The notes under the pieces were generated by a model. The model saw only the letters and a program-made list of their open reading frames with translations, was not told where the DNA came from and made no database searches. 64,000 nt of DNA from Streptomyces sp. NBC_01294. Its GTDB lineage: Bacteria > Actinomycetota > Actinomycetes > Streptomycetales > Streptomycetaceae. Below, one piece after another: positions 24,290-31,710 of the stretch (position 1 is the first letter of the stretch; each line of letters starts with the position of its first letter). Both the position numbers and the translations under genes were made by a program. The stretch is taken from NCBI RefSeq assembly GCF_035917235.1, contig NZ_CP108423.1, positions 5,299,501 through 5,363,500 on the forward strand. The letters are read 5' to 3'.

Positions 24290-24742
24290 ATGGCGGACAC
24301 CAAGCGCAAGCCGGGTACGCCCGGGGCGTTCTCCCGGTGGATGCAGAAGAAAATGAACGACCGGATGATTCGCAAGGTCCGGAATGGAAAGGCCCAGTTC
24401 ATGGGCATGGAGGTGCTGCTCCTCAACACGGTGGGCAAGCGCAGCGGCCAGCCGCGGGTGACCCCCGTGGCCTGGTTCGGTGACGGCAACGACGCCTGGC
24501 TGAGCATCGCCTCGGGCGGCGGGACCCAGCACCCGGACTGGTACACGAACCTGATGGCCAACCCGGAGCGGGCGACGGTCGAGCTGCCCGGCCGCGGTGC
24601 GGTCAAGATCAAGCCGCACCGGCTCGACGGCGCCGAGCGCGAGGAGGCGTGGAAGCTCATCTCCACCCTCCAGCCGCGCATCGCCAAGTACCAGAGCAAG
24701 TCCGAGCGGGAGTACCCGATCGTCAAGCTCACCCCGCAGTAG
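24290..24742 (+). CDS. Ddn-like deazaflavin-dependent nitroreductase/quinone reductase family protein
   Basis: A 150-aa split-barrel protein of the F420-dependent Ddn (DUF385) family. Typical blocks are VLLLNTVGKRSGQPRVTPV, WLSIASGGG near residues 81-89 and HPDWYTNLMANPE. The ATG at 24290 has TGGAGGTGGGCG upstream. Such enzymes transfer hydride from reduced F420 to quinones or nitro compounds, which suits an aromatic quinone pathway. It ends before a strong terminator facing the Gfo/Idh gene. The specific substrate is unknown. Confidence 0.8.
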   Translation: MADTKRKPGTPGAFSRWMQKKMNDRMIRKVRNGKAQFMGMEVLLLNTVGKRSGQPRVTPVAWFGDGNDAWLSIASGGGTQHPDWYTNLMANPERATVELPGRGAVKIKPHRLDGAEREEAWKLISTLQPRIAKYQSKSEREYPIVKLTPQ

Positions 24743-24751
24743 TACGACGAG

Positions 24752-24787
24752 AACGGCAGCCGGTGTCCTCGGACACCGGCTGCCGTT
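24752..24787. terminator. Bidirectional terminator
   Basis: A perfect 17-bp inverted repeat (24752-24768 with 24771-24787, two-base loop), with a T-run on the right side, between the convergent Ddn-like and Gfo/Idh genes. Confidence 0.85.
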
Positions 24788-24806
24788 TTCCGCTGTCGCG
24801 AGGCGC

Positions 24807-25829
24807 TCACGCGTGTGCGCCCACCGAGTCTCCTTGGCCGGCGGCGTGCGCGCGGATCCGGGCCATCAACTCGGCCTGCCGCACCAGGTCGTGGTGGTGG
24901 GCCGGCCGCGCGGCCGGGTCGCGCACGGCGTCGTGGAAGGCGTTGAACACGCCGAGGAACTGGTCCGAGGCCGGGGCGGCGATCCTGGTCTCGCGGTCCT
25001 TCTGCTGGAGCCACAGCACGGGACGGGCCTCCCGCGCGGGGGTGAAGGCCCACTCCAGGGTCAGGCGCCCCTCGGTCCCCCAGAGGTCGTAGGTCGACCG
25101 GTAGCTGTGGGACAGGCCGAAGGAGCAGTTCGCCGTGACGCCGTCGTCGCTCCGCAGCAGCGCCACTCCGGAGACGTCCACGCCCAGCTCCGCGTCGAAC
25201 TCCAGGCCCGCTCCCAGGACCTGCGGCGACCCCCCGAGGTACGCCTGCGCCGCGCGCACCGGATAACAGCCGACCTCCCACAGCGCCCCGCCGCCGAGCT
25301 CCGCCTGGTACTTGATCCCCTGCGGGTCGGTCGGCGGAATGCCGAACACGCCGTTGAAGGCGCGCAGCTGCCCGATGGCCCCGTCGGCCAGCAGGGTCTG
25401 CGCGAGCGCGTGCTGGGGGTGGCGGAGGAACGCGAAGTTCTCCATGACGAGCAGTCCGCGCTCCTCGGCGAGCGCGACGAGCTCCCGCGCGGTCTCCGCA
25501 CTGGGCACCGCCGGCTTCTCGATCAGGACGTGCTTGCCCGCGTCCAGTGCCCGGCGCGCCCACTCGGCGTGCTCGCTGTTCGGCAGCGGGATGTACACCG
25601 CGTCGATGTCGGGCAGTTCGAGGAGCCTCTCGTAGCCCTCGACGGCCTTGCAGTCGAACGAGGCCGCGACGCCCGCGGCCTTCTCCCGGGAACGGCTCGC
25701 GACCGCCACCAGGTGGAACGGCGACTGCCGGATCGCCGGGAGGGCCCGCCGTACGGCGATGTCGGCGCACCCGATGACGCCGATGCGGGCCGTCCGCTCG
25801 GATTCGTGAAGGGGGGTCAGATCTTCCAT
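24807..25829 (-). CDS. Gfo/Idh/MocA oxidoreductase, probable dTDP-sugar 3-ketoreductase
   Basis: A 340-aa NAD(P)-dependent reductase with an N-terminal Rossmann domain (IGVIGCADIAVRRALPAI, then VAVASRSREKA), the catalytic Lys in LIEKPAVPSAET, and a C-terminal alpha/beta domain. Deoxysugar 3-ketoreductases of the SpnN/UrdZ3 kind belong to this family. The start could be ATG 25829 or the in-frame GTG six bases upstream, which is closer to AGGTGG. It is divergent from the thymidylyltransferase gene. It probably acts after a 2,3-dehydratase that is not in this window. Confidence 0.8.
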   Translation of the reverse strand: MEDLTPLHESERTARIGVIGCADIAVRRALPAIRQSPFHLVAVASRSREKAAGVAASFDCKAVEGYERLLELPDIDAVYIPLPNSEHAEWARRALDAGKHVLIEKPAVPSAETARELVALAEERGLLVMENFAFLRHPQHALAQTLLADGAIGQLRAFNGVFGIPPTDPQGIKYQAELGGGALWEVGCYPVRAAQAYLGGSPQVLGAGLEFDAELGVDVSGVALLRSDDGVTANCSFGLSHSYRSTYDLWGTEGRLTLEWAFTPAREARPVLWLQQKDRETRIAAPASDQFLGVFNAFHDAVRDPAARPAHHHDLVRQAELMARIRAHAAGQGDSVGAHA

Positions 25830-26031
25830 TTTCACAGGTCCACCTAAAGGGCATAGGAATTCGCGTGCCTGAACCGGCGTGTACGCCAGCATGGAGAGGT
25901 AGCGCTTTGTTCGTCAATGCCCGCCGATATTCGGAACCTTGTGGCATCGAAGCGACTTCCGGCCGTGCGTTCCGCCGATATAAAGTGCGGGGCATCCGCC
26001 TTATTGGCACGAATACTGAGGAGGCGCCACG

Positions 26032-26901
26032 GTGAAGGGCATCATCCTGGCCGGCGGCAATGGTACGAGGCTTCATCCGATCACGCTCGGTGTATCAAAG
26101 CAAATGCTCCCGGTCTACGACAAGCCGATGATTTATTACCCGCTGTCGGCCCTGATGCTGGCGGGGATCACCGAGATCGCGATCATCACCACCCCCGAGG
26201 ACCAGGAGATGTTCCGCCGGCTCCTGGGCGACGGCTCCTGGCTCGGCATCTCCCTGACCTACGTGGAGCAGGACAAGCCCCGTGGGCTCGCCGACGCGTT
26301 CCTGCTCTGCGCGGACCACATCGGTGACGACTCCGTCGCCCTGGTGCTGGGCGACAACATCTTCCACGGCTACGAGTTCGGCCCCATGCTCCAGCGGGCC
26401 TCCCAGGACATCGAGGGCTGCGTCCTCTTCGGGTACCCGGTGCGCGACCCCGAACGCTACGGGGTCGGAACGCTCGACGGGGAGGGCCGGCTCGTCGCGC
26501 TGGAGGAGAAGCCCGCCAAGCCGCAGACGAACCTGGCGATCACCGGCCTGTACCTCTACGACAACCAGGTCGTGGACATCGCGCGGGAGCTGGAGCCGTC
26601 GGAGCGCGGGGAACTGGAGATCACCGACCTCAACCGCGTCTACCTGGAGCGGGGCCAGGCCACGCTGATCCCGCTGGGCCGCGGTTTCGTCTGGCTGGAC
26701 ACCGGAACCCATGACGCGCTCATGGAGGCGGGGAATTACGTCCAGGTCCTCGAACACCGTCAGGGAGTGCGCATCGCCTGCATCGAGGAGATCGCCTGGC
26801 GCATGGGCTACATAGACCGCGAGTCCTGTTACCGGCTCGGCAGCCGCCTCGCGAAATCCGGGTACGGCCAATACGTCATGGAGGTGGCCCAGGCGGGCTG
26901 A
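26032..26901 (+). CDS. rfbA: Glucose-1-phosphate thymidylyltransferase (RmlA/RfbA)
   Basis: A 289-aa nucleotidyltransferase making dTDP-glucose, the first step of deoxysugar supply. The nucleotide loop GGNGTRLHPIT is near residues 8-18; LPVYDKPMIYYPLS, LVLGDNIFHG and EEKPAKPQTN follow in the normal order, and length matches RmlA. The GTG start follows GAGGAGGCGCC. It is 75 bp before the glycosyltransferase at 26977, with which it is likely cotranscribed. No rmlB is seen in the window, so the next enzyme must come from elsewhere. Confidence 0.93.
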   Translation: MKGIILAGGNGTRLHPITLGVSKQMLPVYDKPMIYYPLSALMLAGITEIAIITTPEDQEMFRRLLGDGSWLGISLTYVEQDKPRGLADAFLLCADHIGDDSVALVLGDNIFHGYEFGPMLQRASQDIEGCVLFGYPVRDPERYGVGTLDGEGRLVALEEKPAKPQTNLAITGLYLYDNQVVDIARELEPSERGELEITDLNRVYLERGQATLIPLGRGFVWLDTGTHDALMEAGNYVQVLEHRQGVRIACIEEIAWRMGYIDRESCYRLGSRLAKSGYGQYVMEVAQAG

Positions 26902-26976
26902 TTCCCGAAGGAAGCCCCAAGCCCCAGAACGCCAAAACGTCGTATCCGCCTTCTCACCGGAAGAAGTCCCATCGCC

Positions 26977-28053
26977 ATGAAAATACTGTTCACCGTCGGT
27001 GGCAGCCAGGCGGCCGTCTTCGGCGTCGCCCCCCTCGCCGCGGCCGCGCGGAACGCGGGCCACGAGATCCTGCTGGCCGCCGACGAGCCGCTGATGGCGG
27101 CCGCGGCGTCCGTCGGGCTCCCCGCGGTCTGCATCACCCCCGAACGCATGCGGTACGGCCAGGAGTCCATGACGGCCACCGTCCGGCTCGACGCCCTGCT
27201 GGAGCTGACGCGGGCGTGGACCCCCGACCTGGTCGTCGGCGGCCTGTCCCACGTCCCGAGGGTGCTCGCCGCCCTCCTCAAGGTCCCCTACGTCCGCCAC
27301 ATCTGGCACATCGCCCCGATGGCGCACCGCGACCGCAAGGCGGTCCAGGAGCTCCAGCCGGAGCTGGAACGCCTGGGGCTGACCGAACTGCCGGCGCCCG
27401 ACCTCTTCATCGACCTCTGCCCGCCGTCCATCCGCCCGGAGGGCGCCCCGGCCGCGCGGTCGATGCGCTGGGTCCCCCGGGTGAGCCAGAGCCGGCTCGA
27501 ACCCTGGATGTACACCCGCCCCGAGGGGCGCCGGCGGGTGCTGATCACCGCCGGAACCCGCAATCTCATGCTCGACACCCCCGGCAGCTCGCTGCGGAAG
27601 CTGGTGGACGAACTGACCGGGGCGGGTGCCGAGGTGCTGATCGCCGCGCTGCCCGAGGCGGCCGAGCGGTTCGGCGCGGAACTGGGCGACGTGCGCATCG
27701 GCTGGCTCCCCCTGGACGTGGTCGCCCCCACCTGTGACCTGGCGGTCCACCACGGCGGCGCGACCACCGCCATGACCCTGGTCAACGCGGGCGTCCCGCA
27801 GCTGATCATCCCCGACAACGGCTACGGCAAGGCCGTCGCGGAAGCCGTGGCCGGCTTCGGCGCCGCCCTGGTGGTGGACCGGAACCGGCCGCAGGCGGGG
27901 CGCAGCCCCGACGAGGTGATCTCCGCGGGCTGCCGGGAGATCCTGTCGGACCCCCGGTACGCCGAGCGGACGCGCGCCCTCGCCGCGCAGGCCGCGACGC
28001 TGCCGACCCCCGCCGAGGTACTGCTCGAACTGGAAGCCCTCGCCGCTGCCTGA
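26977..28053 (+). CDS. GT-B glycosyltransferase (GT1 family)
   Basis: A 358-aa glycosyltransferase that would transfer a dTDP-deoxysugar to the aglycone. The N-terminal acceptor domain starts KILFTVGGSQAAVFG; the C-terminal donor domain holds RRRVLITAGTRNL and VHHGGATTAMTL, the nucleotide-sugar binding His-Gly-Gly signature. It is about 30 residues shorter than its partner at 28193, mainly in the acceptor loop near residue 75. The two share several blocks (WMYTRPEGRRRVLIT), so they are paralogs. It converges on that gene across a hairpin. Confidence 0.88.
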   Translation: MKILFTVGGSQAAVFGVAPLAAAARNAGHEILLAADEPLMAAAASVGLPAVCITPERMRYGQESMTATVRLDALLELTRAWTPDLVVGGLSHVPRVLAALLKVPYVRHIWHIAPMAHRDRKAVQELQPELERLGLTELPAPDLFIDLCPPSIRPEGAPAARSMRWVPRVSQSRLEPWMYTRPEGRRRVLITAGTRNLMLDTPGSSLRKLVDELTGAGAEVLIAALPEAAERFGAELGDVRIGWLPLDVVAPTCDLAVHHGGATTAMTLVNAGVPQLIIPDNGYGKAVAEAVAGFGAALVVDRNRPQAGRSPDEVISAGCREILSDPRYAERTRALAAQAATLPTPAEVLLELEALAAA

Positions 28054-28117
28054 CCGTCGACGTGCCGGCCGGCAGCCCCGCCGGCCGGCCGTCGGCGCGC
28101 GGCCCCGCCGCCACGCG

Positions 28118-28181
28118 GCAACGCGAATCGCCCTGAGACCGATGGAGAGGATCTCCGTGGTCTCAGGGCGATTCGCGTTGC
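28118..28181. terminator. Long bidirectional hairpin terminator
   Basis: 23-bp perfect arms (28118-28140 with 28159-28181) enclose a smaller GGAGA/TCTCC hairpin. It lies between the convergent glycosyltransferase genes. Confidence 0.85.
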
Positions 28182-28192
28182 GGGGGCCGGAC

Positions 28193-29374
28193 TTACCGGG
28201 AAGCCAGCGCCTCCAGCATGGGCACGATCTCGGCGGGGGTGGGGAGCGTCGAGATCTCCTTGGCGATGAACTGCGTCCGCTCGGTGTAGCTCGGGTTCTC
28301 CAGCAGTTCCTTGCAAGCGGCGGCGATCACTTCGCCCGGCGCCTTGTCGGGCTGCTCCGCCTGCGGCCACAGGGTCTTGCCGGCGCCGAAGTCGGTGATG
28401 GCCTTGGCGATGGCCTCCCGGTGGTAGTTCGGGGGGAACTCCGGCGGGTTCTCGGGGATGATCAGCTGCGGCACGCCGTTGGCCATGAGGGTCGTGGCGG
28501 TGGTCGCGCCGCCGTGGTGGACCGCCAGGTCACAGGTACCGGCGGCGACGTCCATCGGGATCCAGCCGACGCGCGCGTCGCCCAGCCGCGAGCCGAACCG
28601 CTCGGCGGCGCCGGGGGACGCCGCGATCAGCACCTCGGCCCCCAGGTCGTTGAGCTCGCTCACCAGCAGCGGCATGGACCAGCCCGGGTCGCGGAACATC
28701 AGGCTGCGGAAGCCCGAGGTGATCAGCACGCGGCGACGGCCCTCGGGGCGCGTGTACATCCAGCGCTCCAGCCGGCGCTGCGGGTTGCTCGGGATCCAGC
28801 GGATCGGCTGGGCGGTCGGGTCGTGGTTCGGCCGGAGCGACGGCGGGGTCGAGTCGAGCAGCAGGTCGGGCTTGAGCAGCCCGTCCAGGCCCAGGCGCTC
28901 CAGCTCGGGCCGGAGCTCCTCCTCGGCGCCCGGGTCGATGCCGGTGAGCGGGATCCCCAGGTACTCGACCTGGCGCACGTACGGGACCTTGAGGTGGGCG
29001 GCGAGCAGCATCGCCGCGTAGCTCTGCGAGCTGCCGACGACCACGTCGGGGGTCCAGTCCTTCGCCAGGTCCAGGAGGGACTCCACGCCGGCCAGACCCA
29101 TCCGGGCGAAGCCGCGGCCCTGGCCGAACATCTCCTCGTCGCCCAGCTCCCGGGGGAACCGCAGGCCCTTGCCCGGGTTGGTGATCCGCATGAAATGCCG
29201 GATCGGGTCGACCGTGTAGCAGAACGTGGGAATTCCGATGGCCTCCGCGGTTTCCACCCACGGTTCGTGGCCCGCCAGGATGACCTGGTGACCGGCGTTC
29301 CGTGCGGCCGTTGCCAGCGGTGCGGCGGCATAGAAGGTGGCCTGGCTGCCCGTGGTGATGAACAGGATTTTCAT
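28193..29374 (-). CDS. GT-B glycosyltransferase (GT1 family), paralog
   Basis: A 393-aa glycosyltransferase with the same plan as the gene at 26977: KILFITTGSQATFYAAAPLATAARNAGH at the N-terminus, RRRVLITSGFRSLM mid-protein, and VHHGGATTATTL in the donor domain. The ATG at 29374 is the start aligned with the paralog; upstream residues look like frame extension. Its promoter region (29375-29668) is shared with the 87-aa gene and contains operator copy 3. Two transferases imply two sugars, two attachment sites, or one iterative and one dedicated step. Confidence 0.88.
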   Translation of the reverse strand: MKILFITTGSQATFYAAAPLATAARNAGHQVILAGHEPWVETAEAIGIPTFCYTVDPIRHFMRITNPGKGLRFPRELGDEEMFGQGRGFARMGLAGVESLLDLAKDWTPDVVVGSSQSYAAMLLAAHLKVPYVRQVEYLGIPLTGIDPGAEEELRPELERLGLDGLLKPDLLLDSTPPSLRPNHDPTAQPIRWIPSNPQRRLERWMYTRPEGRRRVLITSGFRSLMFRDPGWSMPLLVSELNDLGAEVLIAASPGAAERFGSRLGDARVGWIPMDVAAGTCDLAVHHGGATTATTLMANGVPQLIIPENPPEFPPNYHREAIAKAITDFGAGKTLWPQAEQPDKAPGEVIAAACKELLENPSYTERTQFIAKEISTLPTPAEIVPMLEALASR

Positions 29375-29480
29375 GGCACTCCGGATGCTTTTCGTGAGAC
29401 GCGGCCTGACGCATTTGTGAACACACCGATGTTCCACAGCGGGCGCTTTTTCTGTCAAACACTCTCAAAGAACGGTGCCC

Positions 29481-29511
29481 CGTTCGATTGCGGATTTCAC
29501 GCACTTGAACA
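29481..29511. promoter_or_regulatory. Candidate operator, shared motif copy 3
   Basis: CGTTCGA at 29481-29487 and TTGAACA at 29505-29511 with the same 17-base spacer as copies 1 and 2, followed by an extra GTGAACG at 29513-29519. It lies between the divergent glycosyltransferase gene and the 87-aa gene. Confidence 0.55.
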
Positions 29512-29668
29512 AGTGAACGCCGGGCACCGTTCCGGGGTGGCGGTCCACCATGGCAAGGTCGGAGATGCCGCCGCCCCGGCGGCTGACCACGATGGGTCAG
29601 GACCTGCGGCGAGTAAGCCTCAGACTGTGTTTGTCTCAAAAATCGGATATCGAAAGTCGGTGGCTCAC

Positions 29669-29932
29669 ATGAATACTCTGATCTACAACGCCCGAATGGC
29701 TCTCCGGGACATCATGGAAGTCAACATCTACACGCAGGGCAACGACAAGGTCTATCTGACCGTTTTCCCGGACCTGATCTGGGAGGGCACCGAGGAGACG
29801 CACACCGAAAAGGTCGTGCTGTCCATCGTCGACCGCCTCCACGACATGGACCTGGCCCTCGCCGGCGGCGAGGCGGACATCCGGACCCTCGTGGACTCCG
29901 GAGCCGTCGAGATCGTCCGCAAGGTCGCCTGA
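29669..29932 (+). CDS. Small protein of unknown function (87 aa)
   Basis: An 87-aa acidic protein that I do not recognise. It is predicted soluble with a mixed alpha/beta pattern (MNTLIYNARMALRDIMEVNI, then YLTVFPDLIWEG, then a C-terminal segment DIRTLVDSGAVEIVRKVA). It lacks the DSL motif of carrier proteins and has no Cys. The ATG at 29669 follows a weak AAAGTCGG. It stands 64 bp before the lyase gene and shares its direction, so it probably belongs to the N-N lyase-acetyltransferase operon and is controlled through operator copy 3. It might be a small accessory or binding protein for that step. Confidence 0.65.
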   Translation: MNTLIYNARMALRDIMEVNIYTQGNDKVYLTVFPDLIWEGTEETHTEKVVLSIVDRLHDMDLALAGGEADIRTLVDSGAVEIVRKVA

Positions 29933-29996
29933 AAGCCGCCGCGCCGCGCCTTCGCTCCCGCGGGCCGGTGGTCATTCCTGAGGAGGTACGACGCTC

Positions 29997-31268
29997 GTGA
30001 TAGCCCGTTATTCGCTGCCCGAGATGGCGGAGCTCTGGTCCGACCAGGCCCGCTACACCACCTGGGCCGAGGTGGAGGTCCTGGCCTCCGAGGCGCAGGT
30101 GCTGCTCGGCCGGGTTCCCGCGAGCGCCCTGGAGGACATCCGGCGGGCCCGGGTGCCCTCGGTGGCGCGCGTCGCGGAGCTCGAACGGGAGCGGGACCAC
30201 GAGATCCTCTCGTTCCTCGCCGCCTTCTGCGAGGACATGCCGGACGACTCCGCCCGCTGGGTGCACCTCGGCATGACGAGCTACGACCTCGTGGACACCG
30301 CCCTCGGGTACACCCTCGCCCGGTCCTGCGACCTCCTGATCGGCGCGGTGGAGCGGCTGCGCGGCGTGCTGGTGGCCAAGGCGGTCGAGCACTGGGACAC
30401 GGCGTGCATCGGGCGCACGCACGGCATGCACGCCGAGCCCACGACGTTCGGCCACAAGCTCGCCGGATTCGCCTTCGCGATCGACCGCTCGGTCCGGCGG
30501 CTGAGGGACGCGCGTGAGCAGGTCGCCGTGGGCACGATCTCCGGCTCGGTCGGGACGTACGCGCTGATCGACCCCTTCGTCGAGAAGCACGTGTGCGAGG
30601 CGCTCGGCCTCGGCGTGGAGCCGGCGCCGAGCCAGGTCGTGGCCCGCGACCGGCACGTCCAGCTCGTCCAGGCGATCGCGACGCTCGGCGCGTGCGTCGA
30701 GCAGATCGCCGTCGAGGTCCGGCTGCTGTCCCGCAGCGAGGTCCGCGAGGTGGAGGAGCCCCGGACGGCCGGCTACCAGGGGTCGAGCGCCATGCCGCAC
30801 AAGCGCAACCCGACGACCAGCGAGCGCCTGACCGGGCTGGCCAGGCTGCTGCGCGGGTACGCCGGGATGATGCTGGAGAACGTGGCGCTGTGGCACGAGC
30901 GGGACCTGTCCCACTCGTCCGTCGAACGGGTCGCCCTGCCCGACGCGCTGACGGTCGCGCACTACCAGGTGACCGCGGCGGCCGACCTCGTACGGGGACT
31001 CGAGGTCTTCCCCGACCGGATGCGCGCCGCGATCGACCAGACCAACGGGCTGGCCTACAGCTCGGCCGTGCTCGCCGACCTGCTGGAGGGCGGCAGCGAG
31101 CGCGAGCGGACGTACCGGATGATCCAGGACGCCGCGAACGGAGAGGACTTCTTCACGCTGCTCAGGACCGGGGGGATCGAGGCCGAACTGCCGGGCCCCG
31201 AGCGTTTCCTGGTCAACCACGACGTCATTCACAAGCGATTGGAAAACCTTCGTGAGCTGGAGCATTGA
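29997..31268 (+). CDS. Adenylosuccinate-lyase-family enzyme, N-N cassette (FzmR/KinM-like)
   Basis: A 423-aa fumarase/aspartase superfamily lyase that releases fumarate by beta-elimination. The conserved GRTHGMHAEP lies near residue 139 and the signature loop GYQGSSAMPHKRNP near 259-272. Length is a little below PurB. In fosfazinomycin, FzmR cleaves N-acetyl-hydrazinosuccinate to acetylhydrazine and fumarate, and the paired GNAT acetylates the substrate first. The same GNAT follows here with a 17-base overlap, which favours this role over purine synthesis or nitrosuccinate lyase. The GTG start has GAGGAGG upstream. Confidence 0.85.
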   Translation: MIARYSLPEMAELWSDQARYTTWAEVEVLASEAQVLLGRVPASALEDIRRARVPSVARVAELERERDHEILSFLAAFCEDMPDDSARWVHLGMTSYDLVDTALGYTLARSCDLLIGAVERLRGVLVAKAVEHWDTACIGRTHGMHAEPTTFGHKLAGFAFAIDRSVRRLRDAREQVAVGTISGSVGTYALIDPFVEKHVCEALGLGVEPAPSQVVARDRHVQLVQAIATLGACVEQIAVEVRLLSRSEVREVEEPRTAGYQGSSAMPHKRNPTTSERLTGLARLLRGYAGMMLENVALWHERDLSHSSVERVALPDALTVAHYQVTAAADLVRGLEVFPDRMRAAIDQTNGLAYSSAVLADLLEGGSERERTYRMIQDAANGEDFFTLLRTGGIEAELPGPERFLVNHDVIHKRLENLRELEH

Positions 31269-31653
31269 GCGGGAGAGCGGTCCCGGCCTCGACCTCGGGG
31301 AGGTGCTGCGGGTCTACCGGGAGTCGGGCCTCGGCGAACGCCGGCCGATCGGGGAGACCGAGCGCATGGCGGCGATGGTGCGGGGCGCCAACCTGGTCGT
31401 CACCTGCCGCGTCGACGGCGAGCTCGTGGGCATCGCGCGCAGCATCTCGGACTTCTCCTACGTGACCTACCTGTCCGACATCGCCGTCGTCCGCGCCCAC
31501 CAGCGCTCGGGCATCGGCCGGGAACTCATCGAGGCGACCCGCAAGGAGGCGCCGCAGGCCAAGATCGTCCTGCTGTCGGCGCCCGCCGCGGCGGACTACT
31601 ACCCGCACATCGGCTTCACCGCGCACCACTCCGCCTGGGTGCTGAATCCCTGA
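31252..31653 (+). CDS. GNAT acetyltransferase, N-N cassette (FzmQ/KinN-like)
   Basis: A 133-aa acetyl-CoA-dependent N-acetyltransferase. The GNAT core is visible: YLSDIAVVRAHQRSGIGRELIEAT carries the pyrophosphate-binding Q/RxxGxG/A loop, and the C-terminal part has YYPHIGF, a typical motif. It starts with GTG inside the lyase gene, overlapping by 17 bases, so it is translationally coupled. In fosfazinomycin, FzmQ acetylates hydrazinosuccinate before the lyase acts. The pairing here strongly suggests the same reaction. It ends at a terminator facing the multicopper oxidase. Confidence 0.85.
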   Translation: MSWSIERESGPGLDLGEVLRVYRESGLGERRPIGETERMAAMVRGANLVVTCRVDGELVGIARSISDFSYVTYLSDIAVVRAHQRSGIGRELIEATRKEAPQAKIVLLSAPAAADYYPHIGFTAHHSAWVLNP

Positions 31654-31667
31654 GCGGTCCCCCCAGC

Positions 31668-31700
31668 AGTGCCCGCGCCGGCCCCTCCGGCGCGGGCACT
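31668..31700. terminator. Bidirectional terminator
   Basis: 14-bp perfect arms (31668-31681 with 31687-31700, loop CCCCT) between the convergent acetyltransferase and multicopper oxidase genes. Confidence 0.85.
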
Positions 31701-31710
31701 CGGCGTTGCG

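Noticed and set aside
29997..31268. Housekeeping adenylosuccinate lyase (purB)
   Set aside because: It is coupled to a GNAT and sits in the N-N gene context, away from purine genes.
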